Shown one piece after another: positions 1 through 7,255 of a stretch of 17,313 nt of DNA. Below the pieces are notes generated by a model. It ran no database searches and had not been told where the DNA came from. It was given only the letters and a program-made list of their open reading frames with translations. Numbering within the stretch: the stretch's first letter is position 1; every line of letters begins with the position of its first letter. Both the position numbers and the translations under genes were made by a program. Source of the stretch: CAZAYP01 sp964489425 [NCBI: uncultured Verrucomicrobiota bacterium] (lineage in GTDB: Bacteria > Verrucomicrobiota > Kiritimatiellia > RZYC01); the NCBI GenBank assembly GCA_964489425.1, contig CAZAYP010000100.1, positions 1 to 17,313 of the forward strand, in the 5' to 3' direction.

Positions 1-115
1 TTAAGGTGTCCGCACACGGACTCTTGACCAGCCTTCTCATGGAAGGAGGGGAGCTTGTATGCTTGTTCTCATGCGGAAATGGCATCACTCCGGGTGCCCG
101 GGAACGGCCAGCGCT
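1..115. other. Non-coding edge with small inverted repeats
   Basis: No convincing gene lies in this stretch downstream of the large minus-strand membrane protein. Three short inverted repeats are visible: GTCCG/CGGAC at 8-21 with a 4-base loop, CCTTC/GAAGG at 32-46 with a 5-base loop, and CCGGG/CCCGG at 90-101 with a 2-base loop. None is followed by a run of T on either strand, so none is a clear intrinsic terminator. A purine-rich stretch at 42-52 resembles a ribosome binding site for a plus-strand ATG at 59. The 85-codon frame behind it lies antisense to the membrane protein gene and shows no family features. Confidence 0.3.
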
Positions 116-3100
116 TCACGGTGGGGCGTTGGTCAGCGCCTGGGCGGGTGCCACCACCGTGTAGAACATGGCCGGATGATCGGACAGCGTTCCGGCTCGC
201 AGGCGATCCCGGATAAGGGCTGCGTTCACCTTGCGTGCGCGGCCGGGCTTGTCGGTGCTTTGGATGCCAGTGGTCGGCGCCGGGCGGGCTCCCGATGTTT
301 TCTCGGTCACGCCTGACCGTGGGGCCGGCAGGGCACTCAGCGGGACCTTGCTGGCGCCCGGCACGGCGGCCGCGGTCCGGGTCGCGGGCCGGCCAAGCGG
401 CAGGCTGACCAGAACCAGGGCCGCGGCCATGAACCCGGTCAGCAACAACAGCGCTCGTTCCTGGCCGCGCAGACGTTCCGGGTTGGTGCCGGCGGCCAAG
501 GGCGGCGGGTTGAAGCCGGGGGTCCGGCACCGGTCGCAGCAGATGCAGTCCAGGTCGCGCGCGCTGCGCACCCCGTAATCGCACCGCGGCCAGGGCAGGC
601 GTGGCCGCCAGCGCCGCAGGATGGGCGCGCCGTTCAGCAGGGCCAGGAACGCACCGGTGGGGCACAGGTGGCGGCAATAGAAGCGGGGGTAGAAGAACGC
701 TGCCAGCAGCAGCGCGCCGGAGGCCACGTACACGGCCGGCCGCGGGAACGGGCTGAACACATGCACCAGGATGTCCTGGGCCACCGCGCGCCGATCCTGG
801 TGCAGGGCGAAGACCAGCACCACCCCGAACAATAGCAGGTACTTGATCGCCCGGGCGTACCGCGCCACGCCGGGTCGCACCCCGGGCCCGCGCAGCCACG
901 CCGGCCGCCATGCGCCCGCCAGTTCCTGCAGCGCGCCAAAGGGGCACAGGTAGCTGCAATAAATATTGCCCACCAACAGGACCACCAGCGGCACGCCCAC
1001 CACCAGCAGGAAGGAAGCGCTCAAGGCAGGGGCCGGCCACGATCCACCCAGCAGGATCAGAAGGTGCTCTGTCGAGTACTGCAGGTTGAGCGCAGCCCCC
1101 AACACCAGCGCGCTCAGCGCCAGGAACGCCAGCCGCGCGCCGCGGTGCGGCGCGCGCCGCATGAGCAGCGCCGCCGCGATCCACAACAGCAGCACCAGGC
1201 CCTGCACCGGTGATGGTTTCGGCGCCGGGGGCGGCTGGGCCGGTTGCGCGGCGGCGGGCGCGGCCGTGACCAGCCCGGCCAACCGTTCCCCGGCGATGCG
1301 GAGGGTGTGCAAGATGCTATCGCTGCTGGCGGTGGCGCCCGTGACCCCGTCAACTCGCTCCAACGCATCGGCCGCGAAAATGTTCTGGCCGCGCAACGTG
1401 TCCAGCCATTCGTAAATCCGGGTCATGTAGTCCGGGGTTTCCCAGTGTTCGAGAATGACCAGGTTGCGCAAGGTTCCGTCCTGATCCAGGCGCAGCCCCA
1501 GCACGATGGGCCCGGCGTATCCCTGGACGCCTGGCGCCAGGTCCCGGGTGCTCACTACGAACCCGGTTCGGTTGGAATAACTGTAATACGCGACCGCGGC
1601 TTGGTCGCCGGCCACGGATTCCAGCTTGAGATCATAACCGCGCGCGAGTTCATCCGCCGCCATTTGCAGGTCAGCCTGCACTGTCCCGGCGGCCGCGGCG
1701 GGCGGGGGATCGCCGGGCGTCGCCGTGGGTGGTGGGTTCAGCCAGTGCGCGGCCAGCAGGGCCCAGGCCGCCGCCGCGGTCAAGACATACCCGCTCGCGC
1801 GGGTCACGCGGTCGAAGCTGTCCGGCCGTGGCGTGTTGCCCAAGGCGGCGCCCGGGGATTGGGCCAACCACGGGGCCAGGTTCATGAGCGCCAGGGCCGC
1901 CAGCCACCCGCAGGCCGATGCCTGGCCCAAAACCGGCAGCAGGAACAGGCCGCCCCATAGGGCCCCGGCGGCGCCGCCGAGGTAGTCGGCCCAAGCCACC
2001 AGGGCCGCCGCGGCCGGCGGCGCGCGGCCAGCCTGGGCCAGCGCACGCGTGGCCAGCGGGATGAACCCGCCGGCGGCCGCGCCGCACAGCAGGAACAGCG
2101 GGATGAACCCGCCCGCTGGCAGGTTGGCGCCCGCGAAGAGGGCCATCGCAAGGCCCAGGCCGGCCACCGGCAGCAGCCACGCCGGCCAGGGCCCGCGGCC
2201 GGCCGCGGGCTTGCGCGACAGCCAGCGGAGCAGGCCCGCGCTGCCCGCAGCCATGCCAAGCATGTACAGCGCCGATAACAATCCGAGCAGCAGGTAGACG
2301 GTGCCGAACCGCGCCTGGAACCAGTACAGCAGCACCATGTTCAGGATCAGGCCGAACCCGCCGCCGCAAAACACCAGCACCCCAGCGTCAAACACCGGCA
2401 TCCCGGGCCGGACGCCACTGGCTCCGGACGGGCGGCCGCGGCGCAGGTACCAGGCGCGCCATGCGGCATAAATGGCCAGCAGCGCCAGGGCCAGCTCGAG
2501 CCCGTGCCGTTGGAGGCGTGCCAGGCGGTCGCCCAGCGCCCAGGCGGACCCCTCGTGGCGGCCCAGGAACAGCAGGCTGTAGAGCAAGGCCCGGGGCTGC
2601 GCATCGGTGTTCAGCAGCAGGTCCGGGGCGCCGCGGATGGCGGCGTCGTAAGCGTCGCGCTGCATCTGCGCGCGGTCCGTGGGATACAAGGCCGGCAGGG
2701 CCGCGGGCGGGTACAAGGCGCCGGCTTGGGGAATGGCGGCGAACCGTGCCTGCAGCACCTGCGGATCCCGGGCCAGGTTGGAGCCCGCGGACGCAAACAT
2801 CCAGGTGTCGGCGCCGGGCTTGAGCACCACGTTGGGAAACACGCCCTGCAGCGTGTTGAGCAGCGCGGCGCCCAGGTGGATCAGTTCCGGGCCGAGATAG
2901 TTTTCCCCGCCCTGGCACCGGACGCCGACCACGCCGTCCGGGGCCAGCCGCTCGCGGACGGTTTGCAGGAACTCCCGCGTGTAAAACCGGTTCAAGAGCA
3001 GCGTGGTGTCCGGCGGCAGCGCCAGCAGGATCAGGTCGTAGGTGTCGGCCGTGGTTTCCAGGTACTGCCGCGCATCCTGCGCCGGCGCCGCCAGCCGCGG

Positions 3101-4132
3101 ATCCTCTGCGCGCAGCTCGGTTGGCATCACGGCCAGCAGCTTGGGCGCGAGGCCGGGATCCGTATTCAGCCAGGTGGCCTGGTCCACCTGCGGCAGCGCG
3201 AGCAGCACGCGGCAGACCGCGTAGCCGCCGGCCCCGACCACGGCGATGCGCCGCGCCGCGGGGCACTGGCTGAGCGCCGCGGCCACCTGTTCGCCCGCGG
3301 ACTGGGTGTCCGGCAGGCTGGCCGCGATGGATTCCCATGCCAGCAGGCTGAACTGGCCCTGGTACTGGCCGTACACATAGCGGCCTTCCTGCGTGTTGAA
3401 ACCGCCCTGGCAGCCTGCAGCAGGCAGCAGGCGGGACCATTGCGCGCGATCGCGCCATTCCGCCAGGTGCCGGCCCCCGCCCAGGACCAGCGCCACCAGC
3501 AGGCCACCCGCCGGCACCAGCGCCAGCCAGCGTGGCCGGGCGCCCGTGGCGGCCACGGTCACGGCCAGCAGCAGCGCGGCCAGGAGCCATGCGCTTTCGT
3601 CACGCCATGCTGCGGCCAGAAGTGCCGTGACCACCAGGCCGCCCAGGAACCCGCCCCCGCACTCCCAGGCGTAGATGCGGGCAACGTCCACCCGCGGGGT
3701 GGCCGCTGATCGCACCGCCTGTGCCCAACTGCAGGCGCCCACGAACAGGAAGCCGGTGACCAACGGCACGGGCGCGTTGGCGAGCAACGAAACCGCGAAC
3801 ATCCGGGCCAGCGGGAACAGTTCGTACGGGCTGACTCCCGCCATGCGGCGGGACTGGAAGATCAGCCAATATTGAAGAGCGCAGGCCGGCAGGTAGAGCA
3901 GGGGGAGCCACTCGAAGCGACCGGGCTGTGCCAGCCGCCGCAGCCATGCGCCGCGGGCTGCGGCGCCGCCCACGGCCACCGCGGTGAGCCAGGAGCAGAA
4001 GAAGGCCGCCAGGCCCAGTTCGCTGCCTTCATAGACGGCAAAGAACTGGCGGAATAAAAGGGTTTGCGCAACCAGCGAAAAGAATCCCAAGCCCAGGGGA
4101 AGAACTGCGGCAGGGGATCGGGCGGCAGGCAT
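116..4132 (-). CDS. Membrane fusion: SpeE-like + FMN-binding + Fe-S redox protein
   Basis: This 1338-residue protein has four parts. Residues 10-220 hold about seven membrane segments. Residues 230-530 form a spermidine-synthase-like Rossmann fold, with motif I VVGAGG at 298-303, DAR at 353-355, YDLILLALPPD at 365-375 and FYTREFLQ at 383-390. Residues 545-800 hold about eight more membrane segments. Residues 815-955 form an FMN-binding domain ending in DGVTGAT at 928-934, the ApbE-type signature in which Thr934 would carry covalent FMN. Residues 977-1245 form a NapH/NosR-like membrane domain with CSYLCP (1059-1064), CRHLCP (1153-1158), Cys1184 and CICCDRC (1196-1202), enough for two 4Fe-4S clusters. 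Inference: electrons pass between a periplasmic flavin and Fe-S clusters. The acidic residue usual after YDxI in aminopropyltransferases is absent, so polyamine synthesis is doubtful. The ATG lies 12 bases after the upstream stop, without a clear ribosome binding site. The substrate is unknown. Confidence 0.88.
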   Translation of the reverse strand: MPAARSPAAVLPLGLGFFSLVAQTLLFRQFFAVYEGSELGLAAFFCSWLTAVAVGGAAARGAWLRRLAQPGRFEWLPLLYLPACALQYWLIFQSRRMAGVSPYELFPLARMFAVSLLANAPVPLVTGFLFVGACSWAQAVRSAATPRVDVARIYAWECGGGFLGGLVVTALLAAAWRDESAWLLAALLLAVTVAATGARPRWLALVPAGGLLVALVLGGGRHLAEWRDRAQWSRLLPAAGCQGGFNTQEGRYVYGQYQGQFSLLAWESIAASLPDTQSAGEQVAAALSQCPAARRIAVVGAGGYAVCRVLLALPQVDQATWLNTDPGLAPKLLAVMPTELRAEDPRLAAPAQDARQYLETTADTYDLILLALPPDTTLLLNRFYTREFLQTVRERLAPDGVVGVRCQGGENYLGPELIHLGAALLNTLQGVFPNVVLKPGADTWMFASAGSNLARDPQVLQARFAAIPQAGALYPPAALPALYPTDRAQMQRDAYDAAIRGAPDLLLNTDAQPRALLYSLLFLGRHEGSAWALGDRLARLQRHGLELALALLAIYAAWRAWYLRRGRPSGASGVRPGMPVFDAGVLVFCGGGFGLILNMVLLYWFQARFGTVYLLLGLLSALYMLGMAAGSAGLLRWLSRKPAAGRGPWPAWLLPVAGLGLAMALFAGANLPAGGFIPLFLLCGAAAGGFIPLATRALAQAGRAPPAAAALVAWADYLGGAAGALWGGLFLLPVLGQASACGWLAALALMNLAPWLAQSPGAALGNTPRPDSFDRVTRASGYVLTAAAAWALLAAHWLNPPPTATPGDPPPAAAAGTVQADLQMAADELARGYDLKLESVAGDQAAVAYYSYSNRTGFVVSTRDLAPGVQGYAGPIVLGLRLDQDGTLRNLVILEHWETPDYMTRIYEWLDTLRGQNIFAADALERVDGVTGATASSDSILHTLRIAGERLAGLVTAAPAAAQPAQPPPAPKPSPVQGLVLLLWIAAALLMRRAPHRGARLAFLALSALVLGAALNLQYSTEHLLILLGGSWPAPALSASFLLVVGVPLVVLLVGNIYCSYLCPFGALQELAGAWRPAWLRGPGVRPGVARYARAIKYLLLFGVVLVFALHQDRRAVAQDILVHVFSPFPRPAVYVASGALLLAAFFYPRFYCRHLCPTGAFLALLNGAPILRRWRPRLPWPRCDYGVRSARDLDCICCDRCRTPGFNPPPLAAGTNPERLRGQERALLLLTGFMAAALVLVSLPLGRPATRTAAAVPGASKVPLSALPAPRSGVTEKTSGARPAPTTGIQSTDKPGRARKVNAALIRDRLRAGTLSDHPAMFYTVVAPAQALTNAPP

Positions 4133-4144
4133 GGTTCGGCGCCG

Positions 4145-4501
4145 TTACTGCTTGGGCGCCGGCGGCTCCCCCAAAGACGTCCAGGGCTTGGTTTCGCTGC
4201 GCCACCAGCCCACGCCCGTGCCCACTTCGAGCAGGAAAAAGCCGTCACCACCCTTGTTTTCACGCGCATGGAACTTGCCGGCGGGGCCCCAGCCGGCTTT
4301 TTCCGGGCGGCCCAGATCAAGCCACGCCATTTTGAATGGATCCAGCCACCAGGCATGCCCGCTGGTGGTGTCGATCCAGAAAAAGCCTCCGCCACTGGGG
4401 TTGTCGCAGGCTAGAAACCGATCCTCGCGCACGGTCACTTGGCCGGCCATGGCCCAGGCGGCGCCGGCCAGGAAGAGAGCCAGGCAAATCCATTTTTTCA
4501 T
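4145..4501 (-). CDS. Small secreted Trp-rich two-repeat protein
   Basis: This 118-residue protein starts with a short signal peptide (MKKWICLALFLAGAAWAMA, cleavage near residue 19). The start at 4501 is favoured over an in-frame ATG at 4549 because GAGGAG (4508-4513) lies 6 bases upstream and the signal peptide then begins the protein. The mature part is two copies of one unit of about 38 residues. Copy 1 is 28-66, with GGGFFWIDTTSGHAWWLD; copy 2 is 76-113, with GGDGFFLLEVGTGVGWWR. Each ends in W-x-x-LG-x-P. The pattern recalls the FLLDTxTGxxW unit seen in many small uncharacterised bacterial proteins, probably a beta-structured binding module (inference). It sits between the DUF4139-type gene (25 bases) and the large redox fusion (12 bases) on the same strand. 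No enzymatic residues are evident. Confidence 0.75.
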   Translation of the reverse strand: MKKWICLALFLAGAAWAMAGQVTVREDRFLACDNPSGGGFFWIDTTSGHAWWLDPFKMAWLDLGRPEKAGWGPAGKFHARENKGGDGFFLLEVGTGVGWWRSETKPWTSLGEPPAPKQ

Positions 4502-4526
4502 GCGATTCTCCTCTTGGGTTGTTGTC

Positions 4527-5942
4527 TCACTGGTCTGCCCTGGCCCCATGCCGGGTGGTCAGGACATACTGGAACTCCCGCTCGTGGCCCGCGGGCAAGT
4601 CGAGCGTAAACTTGACGGTGTCGCGATCCACTTTTTCGTACTGCCCGCCACGGTCGTCGGGCTGGATTTCCCAGCGGGTCTCGGAAACGTGGCGCTGGAT
4701 CTCAAGCTGTACCGGCAGCGGCCGGGTGTTGCGCACGCGGATGCGCCAGGTGTCTACCTGGTCCCAGCCGGTGATGTTGCCTTTCCGGTTAAACACGTAG
4801 TTGTCGGTAAGCGTGTTCATCAGCTCCGGCTCGACCGTGACGTTCAGCGCCGGGCCCAGGTCCAGTTCCACCCCTTCCCCCACGGGAATGTATTTGAAGG
4901 TGCTCTGTCCCTCGTAGGCCAAGGGTGGGGGCGTGGCGGTGGCGCTGGCGGGCGCCGTGGCGCGGAACACCTTGAGCATGCCGTCCGGGATCGGCACCTG
5001 CCCCAGGTGGTGCGCCGTGTCGTTCGTGAAGCTCAGGAAACGCATGACGGTCCCGCCATACCGCTGCTCGTCGTACTTGTACAGGTTGTGCACCGGAACG
5101 TTGTCTGCCGTGAAGCTGGGCAGCCGCTTGGCCCAGCCGTGCGGGATGGTTTCCGTCCCCTCGATGGTATACAGAAAATATTCGCTCAAGCCTTCCTTGG
5201 CGATGGCCTTGCGGTCTTCGGCGGGGCGACCCGCGAGCACCATGTCGTTTAGTTCTAGCTCTACCTCGTCCCGCATCCCGCCCGCCGCGCGGCCGGCAAA
5301 CAGCGCCTTCATCACGCGGACGGGCGGGTTCGGCCGGCCGTAGGGCAGGTCGCGGATGGCCAGGGCGGCGATGGCGTCCAGGATGTGCACCTGGCCGACG
5401 ATCAGCCGGGTTTGCGCGTCTTCGTAATCTTCGCCGCTGCTGTTGGCCACGTTGACAAATCCCTCCAGTTGCATCACGGACTCGTCCGGCGCCAGGGTGG
5501 CAAGGTAAAACGCGCGCCAGGCCAGGCCGCTGGTGAGGTACAGGATCTCCACCGGCACCTTGCCGCTGGTGCGGCTGTTGATTTTCCACACCCCCAGGTT
5601 GCTGGTGCGCGGCGGGAACATCAGCTCGGAGATGTCCAGGTCGCCGGCCGCCGCCATCGGGCGCAGTTCCAGGCTGGTGGGGTCGATCAGCGTGTTGACC
5701 CAAGAAAACTGGAGTTCGTTCCAGCCCTGCCTGAGGGTCAGGTCGCGGCGCTCGCGCACCAGGGTCAGGTCGGCGGAGTTGTAGATGGTGAGCTGGACCG
5801 CGTCGCGGTCCGGCAACACCACCAGGTCGACCTTGGCAGGCGCCATCACCGCCGGCAACAGCGCGAGGATGAAGGTTGCGGCACCGGCCACCGTAGTGAC
5901 CCTAGCCCGATTTACCATGACGCTGATGCAATGTTGACGCAT
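4527..5942 (-). CDS. Secreted DUF4139-type domain protein
   Basis: This 471-residue protein has a hydrophobic export segment at about 16-36. It is then mostly beta-rich: a short N-terminal part (38-125) with VQLTIYNSADLTLVRERRDL, and a longer part (about 130-465) resembling DUF4139. The main evidence is the typical stretch ILYLTSGLAWRAFYLATL (133-150), followed by NSSGEDYEDAQTRLIVG (167-183). The C-terminal IRVRNTRPLPVQLEIQR (401-417) fits the closing beta-sandwich of that family. The function of DUF4139 proteins is not established; an extracytoplasmic or surface role is likely from the signal segment. The start at 5942 is supported by GAGGAGG at 5950-5956, 7 bases upstream. Its stop is 25 bases from the small Trp-rich gene. 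It lies 75 bases downstream of lipB. Confidence 0.8.
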   Translation of the reverse strand: MRQHCISVMVNRARVTTVAGAATFILALLPAVMAPAKVDLVVLPDRDAVQLTIYNSADLTLVRERRDLTLRQGWNELQFSWVNTLIDPTSLELRPMAAAGDLDISELMFPPRTSNLGVWKINSRTSGKVPVEILYLTSGLAWRAFYLATLAPDESVMQLEGFVNVANSSGEDYEDAQTRLIVGQVHILDAIAALAIRDLPYGRPNPPVRVMKALFAGRAAGGMRDEVELELNDMVLAGRPAEDRKAIAKEGLSEYFLYTIEGTETIPHGWAKRLPSFTADNVPVHNLYKYDEQRYGGTVMRFLSFTNDTAHHLGQVPIPDGMLKVFRATAPASATATPPPLAYEGQSTFKYIPVGEGVELDLGPALNVTVEPELMNTLTDNYVFNRKGNITGWDQVDTWRIRVRNTRPLPVQLEIQRHVSETRWEIQPDDRGGQYEKVDRDTVKFTLDLPAGHEREFQYVLTTRHGARADQ

Positions 5943-6017
5943 TCCTGAGCCTCCTCGCTTGCCGCCGCTTCCAGAGTAAACCGACCGGGCCTGAACGCAA
6001 CAGAAAAAGAACCCTTT
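5943..6017 (-). other. lipB-DUF4139 intergenic region
   Basis: The 75-base gap between the lipB stop and the next gene contains, read on the minus strand, AAAAAG-GGTT-CTTTTT, overlapping the lipB stop region (about 6005-6020). This is a weak A/T stem ending in T residues and could be a poor terminator. A TTGCGT element further along has only a weak -10 partner (TACTCT, 16 bases away), so a separate promoter for the downstream genes is possible but not shown. The strong GAGGAGG ribosome binding site at 5950-5956 closes the region. Confidence 0.3.
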
Positions 6018-6689
6018 TTATGTGTCTGCCCGGCTGGCGCCGCAAAGCGCGGGCCATGCGCCAGGGTCGCGCGGGAGCGTGGCCACGTGGCGCAAGACCA
6101 GATCGCGTCCGCAGACCACCGAAAAATGTCGGGCCATAACCGCGCGCACCTCGGGCACGGCCGGGCAGCGCGCGCCGAGGATGGCTTGGAGCGAGGCAAC
6201 CGGTTCGCCCGCCAGGCCGCAGGGCACGATGGTGCCGAAGCCCGCCAGGTCCACGCTGACGTTGAAGCTCATGCCGTGGGAGGTCACCCAGCGCTGCAGG
6301 CGGAACCCGATGGCCGCAATCTTGCCGGCCGCGGTCCAGGCCCCGTTCTTAGCCGGCCGCCGGAACGCTGCCACGCCGAAATCCGCGGCCGTGCGCAGGG
6401 CGATCTCTTCCAAGTTGTGCAGGTAGCCCCGCGCGTCGGCCTCGCAATCGCCCAGGCGGAGGATGGGATACATCACCACCTGGCCGGGGCCGTGAAACGT
6501 CACGTCGCCCCCGCGCGGGGCGACATGGCAGGCGATCCCGCGCCGGGCCAGGTCAGCGGGGGTAAGTTTCAGGTGGGCGTCCCGTCCGCGGCGGCCGAGG
6601 GTCACCACCGGGGCATGTTCGCAGAACAGGACCGCGTCCGGGATGCTCCCGGCCTGGCGGACTGCGACCAGAACGTCCTGGACGGCCAA
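6018..6689 (-). CDS. lipB: Lipoyl(octanoyl) transferase LipB
   Basis: LipB moves the octanoyl group from octanoyl-ACP to the lipoyl domain lysine of proteins such as GcvH, the first step of protein lipoylation in the cytosol. The signature motifs are intact: RGGDVTFHGPGQ (59-70), GKIAAIGFR with catalytic Lys123 (122-130), HGMSFNV (138-144) and the acyl-accepting Cys157 in PCG. Length is 223 residues from the TTG at 6689. That start is doubtful. The frame stays open upstream and encodes DAPLPYPDG, which looks like the conserved LipB N-terminus, so translation more likely begins at a CTG at 6719 or 6707. No in-frame ATG or GTG exists between there and the gcvH stop. gcvH, whose product is the substrate of this enzyme, is immediately upstream, so translational coupling is plausible. 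Confidence 0.93.
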   Translation of the reverse strand: MAVQDVLVAVRQAGSIPDAVLFCEHAPVVTLGRRGRDAHLKLTPADLARRGIACHVAPRGGDVTFHGPGQVVMYPILRLGDCEADARGYLHNLEEIALRTAADFGVAAFRRPAKNGAWTAAGKIAAIGFRLQRWVTSHGMSFNVSVDLAGFGTIVPCGLAGEPVASLQAILGARCPAVPEVRAVMARHFSVVCGRDLVLRHVATLPRDPGAWPALCGASRADT

Positions 6690-6753
6690 CCCGTCCGGGT
6701 ACGGCAGGGGGGCGTCCAGGAAGAGCGCCGTGGCCGGCGGACCGGGCGCGCGC

Positions 6754-7143
6754 TTAGCCGGCTTCGTCGGCCGTGATGGTTTCGTATTGCTCAGAGTCGA
6801 GGAGATCCTGCAGTTCCTCGCGGTTGGCGGGCCTGAGCTTGAAGATCCAGCCGGCGCCGTAAGGATCGGAGTTGATCAGTTCCGGCTTGGCGGTCAGGTC
6901 TTCGTTCACCGCCACGATCCGGCCGCTGAGCGGGGCGTAGATGTCCGAGGCGGCTTTCACCGACTCCACCACCGCGACCTCGTCCTGCGTGCTGACCTCG
7001 TCGTCCGCCGTCGGCAGTTCCACAAAAGTTACGTCGGACAGCTGGTGCTGGGCAAAATCCGTGATGCCGACAATGGCGAGGTCGCCATCGAACCGGATCC
7101 ATTCGTGCGTCTCCGTGTACTTCAAATCCCGTGGTATTTTCAT
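6754..7143 (-). CDS. gcvH: Glycine cleavage system H protein
   Basis: GcvH is the lipoyl-carrying shuttle protein of the glycine cleavage system. It moves the aminomethyl intermediate between the P, T and L proteins. The 129-residue product has the usual length. It begins MKIPRDLKYTETHEWIR and holds the lipoylation site VESVKAASDIYAPLSG with Lys63 as the attachment residue. The start at 7143 is preferred to an in-frame ATG at 7179 because AAGGAG (7152-7157) lies 8 bases upstream and family members begin close to the KYTxxHEW motif. The gcvT, gcvP and lpd genes are not in this window. lipB follows directly, which makes a substrate-modifier pair. Transcription probably starts in the divergent region shared with der. 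Confidence 0.96.
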   Translation of the reverse strand: MKIPRDLKYTETHEWIRFDGDLAIVGITDFAQHQLSDVTFVELPTADDEVSTQDEVAVVESVKAASDIYAPLSGRIVAVNEDLTAKPELINSDPYGAGWIFKLRPANREELQDLLDSEQYETITADEAG

Positions 7144-7219
7144 TCGCTGCGCTCCTTGCCAATATTTACCGTTTGCCAAAAGGCCGCATTCAGGCTACTG
7201 CATACATCGAAAACGGATT

Positions 7220-7248
7220 TGTTATAACAGTGTTGGAACAAGGCACAA
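7220..7248. promoter_or_regulatory. Divergent promoter region, der / gcvH
   Basis: The 112-base gap between gcvH and der holds the perfect palindrome GTTATAAC at 7221-7228. On the plus strand TGTTATAAC (7220-7228) reads as an extended -10 (TG-n-TATAAC) for der, which would place the transcript start near 7235. On the minus strand the same bases read TATAAC (7221-7226), with a weak -35 TTGTGC (7243-7248) 16 bases away, for gcvH-lipB. A second plus-strand candidate is TTGCCA (7173-7178) with TACTGC (7196-7201), spacing 17. This is a prediction from consensus match only. Confidence 0.45.
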
Positions 7249-7255
7249 GCCTCAT

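Noticed and set aside
59-316. Plus-strand 85-codon frame with a good-looking ribosome binding site (GGAGGGG, 8 bases before ATG)
   Set aside because: Most of it is antisense to the 3' end of the redox fusion gene; the product has no signal peptide, domain or recognisable family feature.
2504-3709. 401-codon plus-strand frame opposite the SpeE-like domain
   Set aside because: Antisense shadow of a gene with clear domains; composition is Gln/Arg/Gly-rich without motifs.
7144-7179. Twelve-residue N-terminal extension of GcvH to ATG 7179
   Set aside because: The ATG at 7143 has AAGGAG at 8 bases and matches the usual family start.
6941-7255. N-terminal extension of Der by 105 codons
   Set aside because: This stretch is antisense to gcvH and crosses the promoter region; Der proteins begin close to the first GTPase motif.
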